Origin: Phycisphaerales bacterium
GTDB taxonomy: Bacteria > Planctomycetota > Phycisphaerae > Phycisphaerales > UBA1924
Length of the DNA: 64,000 bases
Reading direction: 5' to 3'
Assembly: GCA_030149165.1 (NCBI GenBank)
Contig: JASBRY010000008.1
Coordinates: 310,001 to 374,000, forward strand
Part shown: positions 54,084-62,195 of the stretch, in pieces
Layout: every line of letters begins with the position of its first letter
Position numbering within the stretch: position 1 is the stretch's first letter
Notes under the pieces: generated by a model
The model's database searches: none
What the model was told of the DNA's origin: nothing
The model's input: only the letters and a program-made list of their open reading frames with translations
Translations under genes and position numbers: made by a program

Positions 54084-56792
54084 ATGAGTATGCAACTCAT
54101 CCCAACAATGGCATCGATCAGCGATCTTCCGCTGCCGTACTGGCTCGCGCCGTTCGGCGGTGTGCTCGCGCTGTTGACTGCTAAAGCATTCCACGGCTCG
54201 GTCATGAAAATGTCCGAAGGTGACGAGAACATGATCCAGATCGCACAAGCGGTCCGTGACGGTGCGATGGCGTACCTGACTCGTCAGTACAAGGTCGTCG
54301 CGGGCGTGTTCGTGGCGTTGATCGTGTTCCTCGGATTGATGTATGTCATGGGACTGCAGAGCCAATGGGCACTGATCGGTGTTCCTGTCGCTGGTATCTT
54401 CTCTGGTCTCTGTGGCTGGTTCGGTATGCGGATGGCGACCAACGCGTCTGCTCGTACGACTTATGCGGCGAAGCAATCGCTCAACGAAGGTCTGAAGGTC
54501 GCGTTCCGTTCCGGTGCGGTCATGGGTCTTGTTGTTGTGGGCTTTGCACTGCTCGATGTCTCCTTCTGGTTCTTCGTCTTCAACGCGACTGGACTCGCTG
54601 GTGACCTCGCAGGTCTGACCACAGTCATGCTCAGCTTCGGTATGGGTGCTTCGACTCAAGCGCTGTTCGCGCGTGTTGGCGGTGGTATCTACACCAAAGC
54701 CGCGGATGTTGGTGCTGACCTTGTTGGTAAGGTTGAAGCTGGTATTCCAGAGGATGACGCTCGTAACCCTGCGACGATCGCGGACAATGTTGGTGACAAT
54801 GTTGGTGATGTTGCTGGTATGGGCGCTGACCTCTACGAGTCGTACTACGGCTCGATCCTCGCGACGATGGCGCTGGGTGTTGCCGCAGCGTTCTCATTTG
54901 GGGCGCTCTCGGACGCTGAGTCCGCTGGTCTTGCGATGAAGCTCGCGGTTGCTCCGATGGCACTCGCAGGCGTCGGTATTCTCTGCTCGATCCTCGGCGT
55001 GTTCGTCGTGAAAGCGGACGAGAACGCGAGCTTCGCGAAGCTGCTCAAGGGTCTGCACATGGGTGTGTATGTCGCTTCGGGTTTGATCGTTGTCGGCGCG
55101 ATCGGATTGCTCTGGTTCCTGCTCGGCAACGACTCGACCATGGCAGGCATTCTTCCTTGGTGGCGCCTCGTGGTCGCGATCGTCATCGGTCTGATCTCGG
55201 GTAATGTCATCGCGTACGCGACTGAGTACTACACAAGCTACGAGCACAAACCAACTCAGCGCATCGCTGAGCAGGCGCTCACTGGTCCTGCGACCGTCAT
55301 CATTGCTGGTATCGCAGAAGGCATGAAGTCCACATGGGCATCACTCCTCGTTGTTGTTATCGCGATCATCGGTGCATTCGCTGCAGCAGGCGGCGGCGAG
55401 AGTTTCCTCCTCGGTCTCTACGGCGTAGGCATCGCGGCGGTCGGGATGCTCTCGACGCTCGGTATCACACTCGCGACTGACGCGTACGGCCCGATCGCGG
55501 ATAACGCGGGCGGCAACGCTGAAATGACTGGTCAGCCTCCGCATGTGCGTGAGCGTACCGACATGCTCGACTCGCTCGGAAACACCACTGCGGCGACTGG
55601 TAAGGGTTTTGCGATCGGTTCGGCGGCACTGACCGCACTGGCGCTGTTCGCGGCGTACATCCAGATCGTTCAGACTCAGATCACCACCCAAGCGGTTGGA
55701 TTCGTCGACAAGGGCTCGTACCAGCTCTCGGCAGAAGACGCGATGGGTAAGGCGATCTACAGCGGTTACGGCAAGTTCGCGGTCATCACGCGTGACGGCG
55801 AAGAGGACTATGTCGATGGCGGCATGCTCATGTCCCTCCACGGCGAAGATCGCGACGATGTCGAGTTCAGCAAGAACGACGAGTTTATGGTCATCGAACA
55901 CACCGAAGCACACTACGAGATCGCTCCGAAGAATGCTGATGGTGGTGTATGGACCGCAACGCTTGCATCTTCCAAGGAAGGTGCCGTGAGCGATGTCCTG
56001 ACTTTCTACGATGTTTCGCTCGCGAATCCGAAGCTGCTCGGTGGTATCTTCATCGGTGTGCTCCTCGCGTTCCTGTTCTGTGCGTTGACCATGAATGCGG
56101 TCGGTCGTGCGGCGTACGCGATGATGGGCGAATGCCGTCGTCAGTTCGGGTTTATTCGTGAGGCGCTGCGTCGCGGTGGAATGAGCGAAGCGGATCTGAA
56201 CAATCCAGACAACTGGCCGATGGATGGTGTTGATCTTGATGGTCACCACTACCCTGACTACGCGAACTGTGTGTCGATCTCGACCACTGGTGCTCAGAAG
56301 GAAATGGTAATCCCATCGGCTCTGGCGATCATCGTCCCGATCCTTGTGGGTCTGACGCTTTCGGTTCCAGGTGTGATGGGTCTGCTCGCGGGTGGCCTGA
56401 CCTCCGGCTTCGCGGTCGCGGTGTTCATGGCCAACGCTGGTGGTGCTTGGGACAACGCGAAGAAGCTTCTCGAGTCCTACGGCAAGACCACAGCTCAAGA
56501 AATGGTCGACGGCAAGGGCAACTCGGACAAGATTCCTGCTGCAGTGCGTGATTCAATCATGGCGCGTGCTCAGGACGCGGTTGCTGCGGGCAACGGCGAC
56601 GAGATCGTCTACGGCAAGGGATCGGAAGATCACAAGGCGACTGTTGTGGGTGATACTGTTGGTGATCCGTTCAAGGACACCTCTGGTCCAGCACTCAACA
56701 TTCTGATCAAACTGATCTCGATCGTTTCGGTCGTGTTCGCGGGACTCATCGTTGCGATTGGCGATGTGCTCGGATCCTTCATCGGAATCTGA
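54084..56792 (+). CDS. hppA: Membrane-bound pyrophosphatase, K+-dependent type (Na+ or H+ pump)
   Basis: This enzyme uses pyrophosphate hydrolysis to pump Na+ or H+. The 902-residue protein has about 16 membrane segments, the substrate motif DVGADLVGKVE (about residues 209-219) with DDARNPATIADNVGDNVGD (about 224-242), and a second acidic set near residues 470-490 (DAYGPIADNAGGNAEM). The marker GNTTAATGKGFAIGSA (about 505-520) has Ala where K+-independent enzymes have Lys, so K+ activation is predicted. An extra domain of about 120 residues lies between two helices (about 545-650). Codon use is highly biased. The Shine-Dalgarno is weak (AGAGG, distant). Confidence 0.94.
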   Translation: MSMQLIPTMASISDLPLPYWLAPFGGVLALLTAKAFHGSVMKMSEGDENMIQIAQAVRDGAMAYLTRQYKVVAGVFVALIVFLGLMYVMGLQSQWALIGVPVAGIFSGLCGWFGMRMATNASARTTYAAKQSLNEGLKVAFRSGAVMGLVVVGFALLDVSFWFFVFNATGLAGDLAGLTTVMLSFGMGASTQALFARVGGGIYTKAADVGADLVGKVEAGIPEDDARNPATIADNVGDNVGDVAGMGADLYESYYGSILATMALGVAAAFSFGALSDAESAGLAMKLAVAPMALAGVGILCSILGVFVVKADENASFAKLLKGLHMGVYVASGLIVVGAIGLLWFLLGNDSTMAGILPWWRLVVAIVIGLISGNVIAYATEYYTSYEHKPTQRIAEQALTGPATVIIAGIAEGMKSTWASLLVVVIAIIGAFAAAGGGESFLLGLYGVGIAAVGMLSTLGITLATDAYGPIADNAGGNAEMTGQPPHVRERTDMLDSLGNTTAATGKGFAIGSAALTALALFAAYIQIVQTQITTQAVGFVDKGSYQLSAEDAMGKAIYSGYGKFAVITRDGEEDYVDGGMLMSLHGEDRDDVEFSKNDEFMVIEHTEAHYEIAPKNADGGVWTATLASSKEGAVSDVLTFYDVSLANPKLLGGIFIGVLLAFLFCALTMNAVGRAAYAMMGECRRQFGFIREALRRGGMSEADLNNPDNWPMDGVDLDGHHYPDYANCVSISTTGAQKEMVIPSALAIIVPILVGLTLSVPGVMGLLAGGLTSGFAVAVFMANAGGAWDNAKKLLESYGKTTAQEMVDGKGNSDKIPAAVRDSIMARAQDAVAAGNGDEIVYGKGSEDHKATVVGDTVGDPFKDTSGPALNILIKLISIVSVVFAGLIVAIGDVLGSFIGI

Positions 56793-56815
56793 TTGGCATT
56801 TGAATCTGTTTCATC

Positions 56816-56845
56816 AACCCCGGCGCACGAGCGTCGGGGTTTTTT
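56816..56845 (+). terminator. Rho-independent terminator after hppA
   Basis: AACCCCGGCGC and GCGTCGGGGTT form an eleven-pair stem (one G-T pair) with the loop ACGA, followed by six T. Confidence 0.92.
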
Positions 56846-56865
56846 GTGCGCCTGTGGAATGTGTA

Positions 56866-57045
56866 GGAATGAAAATGGCCACCCCCAGTTGGGAGGTGGC
56901 CGTAGGATGCTGATTCTCATCAGCAGGTTTTCTGACAGTGGGCTACGCCGGAGCACATCATGTTCTCCGTCGAGCGTGTGCTCAGTGGAGGCGTAGCCCC
57001 TTGGTACAGACTGAATCGTTCACTGAATCACCTCCTTTGAGTACA
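56866..57045 (-). ncRNA. Possible minus-strand structured RNA with two very short reading frames
   Basis: The 540 bases between hppA and the next gene (56793-57332) hold no convincing protein gene. On the minus strand a near-perfect Shine-Dalgarno (AAAGGAGGTGA, about 57038-57028) is followed seven bases after AGGAGG by GTG at 57023 and a 13-codon frame (MNDSVCTKGLRLH). A second 13-codon frame, MMCSGVAHCQKTC, starts at 56962 just after GGAG. GGGCTACGCC (plus 56940-56949) can pair with GGCGTAGCCC (plus 56990-56999), a second stem lies at 56908-56925, and the strong hairpin at 56877-56901 is followed on the minus strand by ATTTTC, like a terminator. A transcript is inferred, not shown. Nothing is assigned in 57046-57332. 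Confidence 0.4.
56870..56901 (-). terminator. Terminator-like hairpin on the minus strand
   Basis: Read on the minus strand, GGCCACC-(T)-CCC-AACT-GGG-GGTGGCC forms a ten-pair stem with one bulge, followed by ATTTTCATT. On the plus strand no T run follows, so the direction is minus. Confidence 0.6.
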
Positions 57046-57332
57046 TGGTTTGCCTCAGCCGTCGCGGATCAGTTAACCGCCGCCGAGTGTTCTTTTCCCC
57101 GCGCCGTCGCTCGGGGCTCATCGCCCAACTCGTCCTGAGCCGGTCGTCGTGGTGCTCTCCGGATTCACTCGTTGCTTTTGGCAGGAGCGGCGCCCGGCGG
57201 GCAATCACGATTGATTCATCATGCATATTTTCGGCGATTGTGCAAATGCGGATGCAATGAAATCCCTCGCTCGGCTCAAAACCGGCTTGTGATGGTCAAA
57301 ATGGGGCACAGGAGAGCGGAAAGGGATGTGGA

Positions 57333-57518
57333 TTAGTCTTCGAACTCGTCGAAGGCGCCTCGTTTGGCTTGGTCGTCGATGTATTCCTGGAAGTCACCCA
57401 TCTTGTAGGAGACGAAGCAGAAGACATGGTGGAGGGTGAGCCATTCGATGTCGGACTTGTCTTCGTCGAGGTCCTTGCGGATGGTGTTGAGTTCGGCGAG
57501 GAGTGTTTCGGCTTTCAT
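57333..57518 (-). CDS. Small hypothetical acidic protein
   Basis: This encodes a 61-residue protein: MKAETLLAELNTIRKDLDED, then SDIEWLTLHHVFCFVSYKMGDFQEYID and an acidic end (FDEFED). GGAG lies eight bases before the ATG at 57518. The gene begins 13 bases after the metal-transporter permease stop and is probably in the same transcript. There is a His pair and one Cys, but a metal role is only a guess. No membrane segment is present. It looks real because the start, the Shine-Dalgarno and the operon position agree. Confidence 0.65.
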   Translation of the reverse strand: MKAETLLAELNTIRKDLDEDKSDIEWLTLHHVFCFVSYKMGDFQEYIDDQAKRGAFDEFED

Positions 57519-57531
57519 ATGGATGCTCCGT

Positions 57532-58398
57532 TCAGGATCGGATCGCGATTGCTTTGATGATGAGTGTAGCGAGGTAGATGATGCTTTGAGCGAGGACGAT
57601 CGCTGGACCGACGGGATAGTGTGCTTGGAATCCGAGGATGAGTCCGAGTCCAGCGCCGGCGAGTGCGATGAGGATCGCATAAGTAAACGCTGGTTTGAGT
57701 TTCGCGGTCAGGTTGAGAGCCGCGGCGCCGGGGAGGACGAGGATCGCGGCGGCGAGTACGACGCCTGCGATTTGCATCGACATCACAATCGCGATCGCGA
57801 GGGTTGCGAGGAAGATGTTGGTGATCCGCTTTGAGCTGAGCCCGTAGGCGTCCATGACAGGTTGATCGAAGGCCCAGAAGATGAGCTTGCGACGGATGAA
57901 CCAGGTAAACGCGAGGATCGCGAGTGATGCGATGATCGCGATGGTCGCTTTGTTCCAGTCTGTGTTGAGGATGTTCCCGAAGAGGATCTCTTCGATGAGG
58001 TGGTGCTCATCTTCGTGTCCGTGCGCGGCGTGGCCGTGGTCGTCGTGTGCGTGACGGGATTCGGAAACCGTAAAGAGGATGAATCCGAGCGCCATGGAGG
58101 CGGAGAGCACGACCCCGATCGCGGTGTCGGTGCGTCCCTTATGCGAACGCGAGAGCGCTGCGATCCAGAGCGCGGCGAGGATCGAGAACGCGACGACGAT
58201 GGTGAGTTGTCCGATCGCTCCGGCGGTGGTCGCGCCGTGGACTCCTAACAGCAGTGCGATCCCGACCCCTCCGAATGCGGCGTGGGAGATCCCTTGTCCG
58301 ATGAACGCGAGGCGTTTGAGGACGACGAAGATGCTCAGGGCACCTCCCATGAGGGAGATCATGAGTGCGGAGATGATGATGGGGGCGAGGTTGTTCAT
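57532..58398 (-). CDS. Metal ABC transporter permease (ZnuB/MntB family)
   Basis: This 288-residue inner-membrane permease has about eight hydrophobic segments and belongs to the family that imports Zn2+ or Mn2+. The N-terminal LSIFVVLKRLAFIGQGISHAAFGGVG (residues about 21-46, in part) and the VVLAAAILVLPGAAALNL segment (about 212-229) are the family marks. A histidine- and acid-rich loop (HAHDDHGHAAHGHEDEHH, about 118-135) suggests zinc binding. The ATG overlaps the stop of the ATPase gene (ATGA). A substrate-binding protein gene is missing from the locus. Confidence 0.87.
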   Translation of the reverse strand: MNNLAPIIISALMISLMGGALSIFVVLKRLAFIGQGISHAAFGGVGIALLLGVHGATTAGAIGQLTIVVAFSILAALWIAALSRSHKGRTDTAIGVVLSASMALGFILFTVSESRHAHDDHGHAAHGHEDEHHLIEEILFGNILNTDWNKATIAIIASLAILAFTWFIRRKLIFWAFDQPVMDAYGLSSKRITNIFLATLAIAIVMSMQIAGVVLAAAILVLPGAAALNLTAKLKPAFTYAILIALAGAGLGLILGFQAHYPVGPAIVLAQSIIYLATLIIKAIAIRS

Positions 58399-59294
58399 TG
58401 GTTGCCCCCACTCTTGTCGCTGTCCTCATGATCGCAGCAGGTATGGGTATGCGATGGGTCGTCGCAATCTTCCGCTCGATGCGCATCGATGTGGATGTCT
58501 CCGAAGACTCCCGCGACATCGTGGGCGAACACCTGCGCAAGCACGGCGGGGGTGAGCCCCTCAGGGGCATCGTGGAAGTGGAGCGTCCGCGAGAGGCACG
58601 CGACGCGATCCGCGACAGCAGCGATCGCGCGCATGTCGTGCGAGACGACGATGACTGTGAGTTCGAGGCGCTCTTGGAGGGTGTTGATGAGTTGTCCGAA
58701 GCGTTGTTGTCCGGCGATATCCACGCCGACCATCGGTTCGTCGAGGACGAGGAGCTTTGGTTCGATCGCGATCGCTCGCGCGATCATGGCGCGTTGGAGT
58801 TGACCACCTGACAGAGCGCCGATGGGGCGGTCCGCGAGGTCCTGGAGATTGACGAGCTCGAGTGAGCGATCGATCGCTTCACGATCTTCGTTGGAGGGTT
58901 TGGTCCAAGGCTTGCGATTGCAGGTGCGCGCGAGCGTGACGACTTGGCGAACACTGATGGGCCAATCCAGATCAGCTTCGATGCGTTGGGGGAGGTATCC
59001 GATGAGTCCCTGGTTGCGTGCTTTGGTTGGGGTGCTGTTGAAAATGCTGATGGACCCTTTGGAGGGTTTGAGCATCCCGAGGATGAGCTTGATGAGCGTG
59101 GACTTCCCTCCGCCGTTGGGTCCGAGGATGCCGAGCTTGGTTCGGGGTTGGATGTTGAGATCGATGTTGTCGAGCGCCTGGACAGGATTGGAATCGATCC
59201 CTGTCGCGGGATAGGTGTACGAGACTCCCTGGATCCGCACGGCTGGTTCAGCGGCGGAGGTGGGATGTGAGGCGACATGGAACGCTGGGGGCAT
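58395..59294 (-). CDS. Metal ABC transporter ATP-binding protein (ZnuC-like)
   Basis: This 299-residue ATPase has Walker A GPNGGGKSTLIKL (about residues 58-70), signature LSGGQLQRAMIARAIA (about 155-170), Walker B LLVLDEPMVGVD and a switch His in VVSHDMRAI. It pairs with the ZnuB-like permease downstream. The C-terminal tail (DPSHTHTCCDHEDSDKSGG) contains His, Cys and Asp that could bind metal. The upstream region contains tRNA-Ala on the other strand. No Fur/Zur-type operator is obvious to me. Confidence 0.87.
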   Translation of the reverse strand: MPPAFHVASHPTSAAEPAVRIQGVSYTYPATGIDSNPVQALDNIDLNIQPRTKLGILGPNGGGKSTLIKLILGMLKPSKGSISIFNSTPTKARNQGLIGYLPQRIEADLDWPISVRQVVTLARTCNRKPWTKPSNEDREAIDRSLELVNLQDLADRPIGALSGGQLQRAMIARAIAIEPKLLVLDEPMVGVDIAGQQRFGQLINTLQERLELTVIVVSHDMRAIAAVADRVACLSRTLHFHDAPEGLTPAVLAQVFAHDVAGVFGDIHIDAHRAEDCDDPSHTHTCCDHEDSDKSGGNQ

Positions 59295-59365
59295 TGCAGA
59301 TTATTGAGATGGGTTCTAAGTGGAGCAAGTGCGGGAGGTCAACAGTTGGACGATGGTCCAGAAAG

Positions 59366-59395
59366 TTGAGCCGTGAATGGGTGGTTGTCTATACT
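59366..59395 (+). promoter_or_regulatory. tRNA-Ala promoter
   Basis: TTGAGC (59366-59371), an 18-base spacer and TATACT (59390-59395) lie 36 bases before the tRNA. Confidence 0.7.
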
Positions 59396-59430
59396 GCCTA
59401 CGCGGCTCAGATTGTGTTGAGCGGCGGATC

Positions 59431-59503
59431 GGGGCGATAGCTCAGCTGGTAGAGCGTTCGGTTCGCAATCGAAAGGTCGGGAGTTCGAATCTCCTTCGCT
59501 CCA
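59431..59503 (+). tRNA. tRNA-Ala, anticodon CGC
   Basis: The 73-base sequence folds into a full cloverleaf. The acceptor stem is GGGGCGA with TCGCTCC and includes the G3-U70 pair that identifies alanine tRNAs. The D arm is GCTC-AGCTGGTA-GAGC, the anticodon arm has the loop TTCGCAA with anticodon CGC at 59464-59466, and the T arm is GGGAG-TTCGAAT-CTCCT. The CCA end is not encoded. It reads GCG codons, which are very common in this window. It is opposite in direction to the genes on both sides. Confidence 0.97.
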
Positions 59504-59505
59504 CT

Positions 59506-59724
59506 TTAATCCTGTTTATCTGTCGTGGTCTTCGCGTTGCCTTTTTCGGTGACGCGTTGTTCGTTTTGAAGGGGTGTGATGTCATCGTCATCGTCGAAGA
59601 CGGCTCGCAGTGCCGGGGTGTCCAGATCGTCGAACTGACCAGATTTGGCGGCGATGATGAACGCCGCGAGACCGAGTCCGGCGAGGACGAGGGCGGCGGG
59701 GATCATGATCAGGATGACAGACAT
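59506..59724 (-). CDS. ccoS: cbb3-type cytochrome oxidase assembly protein CcoS
   Basis: CcoS is a small membrane protein needed for copper and haem insertion into cbb3 oxidase. The product has 72 residues with the typical start MSVILIMIPAALVLAGLGLAAF and a single helix followed by WAVKSGQFDDL-like AAKSGQFDDLDTPA, then an acidic tail (RAVFDDDDD). The usual length is 45-70. Its ATG shares bases with the ccoI stop (TGATG). The gene ends two bases from the tRNA on the opposite strand, with no room for a terminator of its own. Confidence 0.9.
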   Translation of the reverse strand: MSVILIMIPAALVLAGLGLAAFIIAAKSGQFDDLDTPALRAVFDDDDDITPLQNEQRVTEKGNAKTTTDKQD

Positions 59725-62192
59725 CAGCGGTGCTCCGGTTGTGGAGTGGTATTCTTGCCCGCTCGAGTACAGATGGCGACGACGGTGAGCGAACTGATGG
59801 GCATCAGGATCGCGGCGAGGAACGCGGTGATGAATCCAGCGATGGCGAGCGACGCCGTGATCGCGTTGTAGGTCAGCGAGAAGATGAGACACATGCGGAT
59901 CGTGGACATCGTGGAGCGCGAGAGATCTACGAGATTGACGATCGGGGTCACTCCTGCATGGACGAGGTACACATCCGCGGCTTCGAGTGATGCTTCCGCA
60001 CCGCCGTGGACGGCGATCCCGACATCCGCAGAGGCGAGTGCCGCGGCGTCATTGACGCCATCTCCGACCATAACAACTGGGAGGCGCTTGTTTGTGCGAG
60101 CGTCTTTTTGCTCTTGGATTCGGAGTGCTTTGGTTTCGGGAGTGACCGCGCCTTCGTGGTTCTCAATCCCGACTTCGTGCGCAATGGATTCAACGATGCG
60201 GGGGTGATCACCTGAGCACACCGCGAGGTTCCACCCTCGCGATTGGAGCTGATGGATCGCTGGTTTGGTATCGGTGCGGAGTTGGTCCCCCACTCCGATG
60301 AGCGCGGTCTGCTGTGTGGAGTGGTTGTAGACAAGGATCGGCGTGAGTGCTCGATCGAGCAAGCGGACGAGTTTGGGCTGGAGTTCATCTGGGACTTCGG
60401 TTCCAGTGAGCTGTGTGACATAGCTCACCGATCCGGTGGTGATGCGCTCGTTGTTGACGACCCCTTCGATGCCTTGCGCTGTCGTTTGTTTGATGTCACT
60501 CGCGGCTGGGAGATCATCACCAAACGCGCCAGCGATCGCGCGTGCGATCGGGTGGTTAGAGGCGTGCTCGATCGATGCGGCGGCTTTGAGGAGGTCTGGA
60601 TCGCCGTAGGAATCGACGACGGTGTTGGTGCCGTTGGTGAGGGTCCCGGTTTTGTCGAGCAGCATCGATCCGGGTTTGGCGAGTTGTTCAAGAACGACGG
60701 CGGACTTGACGAGCATCCCGGCGCGTGCGGAGCGTCCCAGCGCGACGGACATCGCCATGGGTGTCGCGAGTCCCAAAGCGCAGGGGCAGGTGACGATGAG
60801 CAGCGCGGTGGCATGTTCGATCGCGATGCCGAGCGAGTCGATCGTGGTCCAGATCCCGACGGTGATGACGGCGAGGATAATGACGACGATCACGAAGTAT
60901 CCCGCGATTCGATCAGCTGTGCGGACGACTGGTGCTTTGTGCTCCGAAGCACTCGCGACGAGCTTCATCAGCTTGCCAACTCTCGTGTGCTCCCCCACCG
61001 CTTGGACGCGGACGGTGACTGGTGAGCTGAGGTTCGTCGCTCCGGCGAGGGCTTGGTCGCCGGGATCGGATTGGACTGGGACGGACTCGCCGGTGAGCAG
61101 CGCATTGTCGATGGTTGTGGATCCATCGGTGATGATGCCGTCGGCGGGGAAGGACTCTCCCGCAGCGACGCGGACGGACATTCCCGCTTCGATGGTGTCG
61201 ATGGGGACGCGTTTGGTGTTCCCATCATCATCGATGATGGTCGCGCTGCTTGGGGTCAGCGTGAGCATGAGTTCGACGGAATCGGACGCGGCGCGTTGTT
61301 GACGATGCTGGATCCAGCGTCCGACGAGCAGCAGGAAGACGAGGACGGAGACGGAGTCGAAGTAGATCTCTCCGACGCCTCGGATGGTGTTGAGAGTTCC
61401 CCAGACTCCGGCGGTGAGTAGTGCTAATGCGATCGGGATGTCGAGGTGCGCTGTTCGTGTTCGCAGCGCGGCGAGCGCTCCGGTGAAGAAGATCCGTCCC
61501 GGCCAAGCGAGGACGACGATCCCGAGCGCCATGGAATACCAGCGGAAGGTGGAGCGCCAGAAATCGGAGATTCCAGAGAGGGTCCCGCCGTAGAGCGCGA
61601 TCGCGAGGAGCATGATGTTCCCAGCAAGGGCTCCGGCGACGGCGACGCGGATGAGGAACTTGCGGTCTTCTTTGATGCGGATCGCTCGTGCTTCTTTCCC
61701 ACGCGCTGGATGCGCGGCGTATCCGAGCTTGTCCAGCGACTGCGCGACTTGGGAGAGCTTGATGGTCTCTGGGTTGTAGCGGACGCAGACCGTCCGACGG
61801 CGGATATTGGCGCGTGCGTCGATCACACCATCAGCGACGCGAGGGAGACGCTCGATCAACCACACACACGCGGCGCAGTGCATCCCTTCGAGGAGCAGTT
61901 CGACTTCTGATGTATGGTCGTCGGTCTGCGTGACCCAGGTACTCGTGAACGCGGGGTCATCGAGTTCTTCGTAGCTGCTCCCAGTGCTCGCGGCGGGTTC
62001 GGCGTCCGGATCAACAGCGGAACGGACTCGGTAGTAGTTTTCGAGTCCGGCGCCATGGAGGACTTTGAAAACGGTCTTGCATCCGTTGCAGCAGAACTGG
62101 TGTTCTGCGTCCGGCTCGTAGAGCCCTTCCGGGACGGGGAGGCCGCAGTGGTCGCAGTTGGTATGTTTGATGGTGTCGGATTCTGCGGTCAT
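59724..62192 (-). CDS. ccoI: Copper-translocating P-type ATPase CcoI
   Basis: CcoI supplies copper for the CuB centre of cbb3 oxidase. The 822-residue protein begins with a Cys-rich metal-binding region (CDHCGLP and FCCNGC, about residues 13-40), then an HMA domain with GMHCAACVWLIE (about 103-114), eight membrane segments, the translocation motif CPCALGLATP (about 475-484), the phosphorylation motif DKTGTLTNG (about 518-526), and GDGVNDAAAL (about 735-744). It is coupled to ccoS, and it follows the SafE-like gene by three bases. Confidence 0.93.
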   Translation of the reverse strand: MTAESDTIKHTNCDHCGLPVPEGLYEPDAEHQFCCNGCKTVFKVLHGAGLENYYRVRSAVDPDAEPAASTGSSYEELDDPAFTSTWVTQTDDHTSEVELLLEGMHCAACVWLIERLPRVADGVIDARANIRRRTVCVRYNPETIKLSQVAQSLDKLGYAAHPARGKEARAIRIKEDRKFLIRVAVAGALAGNIMLLAIALYGGTLSGISDFWRSTFRWYSMALGIVVLAWPGRIFFTGALAALRTRTAHLDIPIALALLTAGVWGTLNTIRGVGEIYFDSVSVLVFLLLVGRWIQHRQQRAASDSVELMLTLTPSSATIIDDDGNTKRVPIDTIEAGMSVRVAAGESFPADGIITDGSTTIDNALLTGESVPVQSDPGDQALAGATNLSSPVTVRVQAVGEHTRVGKLMKLVASASEHKAPVVRTADRIAGYFVIVVIILAVITVGIWTTIDSLGIAIEHATALLIVTCPCALGLATPMAMSVALGRSARAGMLVKSAVVLEQLAKPGSMLLDKTGTLTNGTNTVVDSYGDPDLLKAAASIEHASNHPIARAIAGAFGDDLPAASDIKQTTAQGIEGVVNNERITTGSVSYVTQLTGTEVPDELQPKLVRLLDRALTPILVYNHSTQQTALIGVGDQLRTDTKPAIHQLQSRGWNLAVCSGDHPRIVESIAHEVGIENHEGAVTPETKALRIQEQKDARTNKRLPVVMVGDGVNDAAALASADVGIAVHGGAEASLEAADVYLVHAGVTPIVNLVDLSRSTMSTIRMCLIFSLTYNAITASLAIAGFITAFLAAILMPISSLTVVAICTRAGKNTTPQPEHR

Positions 62193-62195
62193 CGA

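Noticed and set aside
55341-56498. Long open frame on the minus strand inside hppA
   Set aside because: It lies antisense to a well-conserved pyrophosphatase, its product is rich in Arg, His, Thr and Asp with no domain, and it has no ribosome site.
57027-57038. ATCACCTCCTTT, identical to the 3' tail of 16S rRNA
   Set aside because: No rRNA sequence surrounds it. It is simply the complement of a strong Shine-Dalgarno on the minus strand and is treated there.
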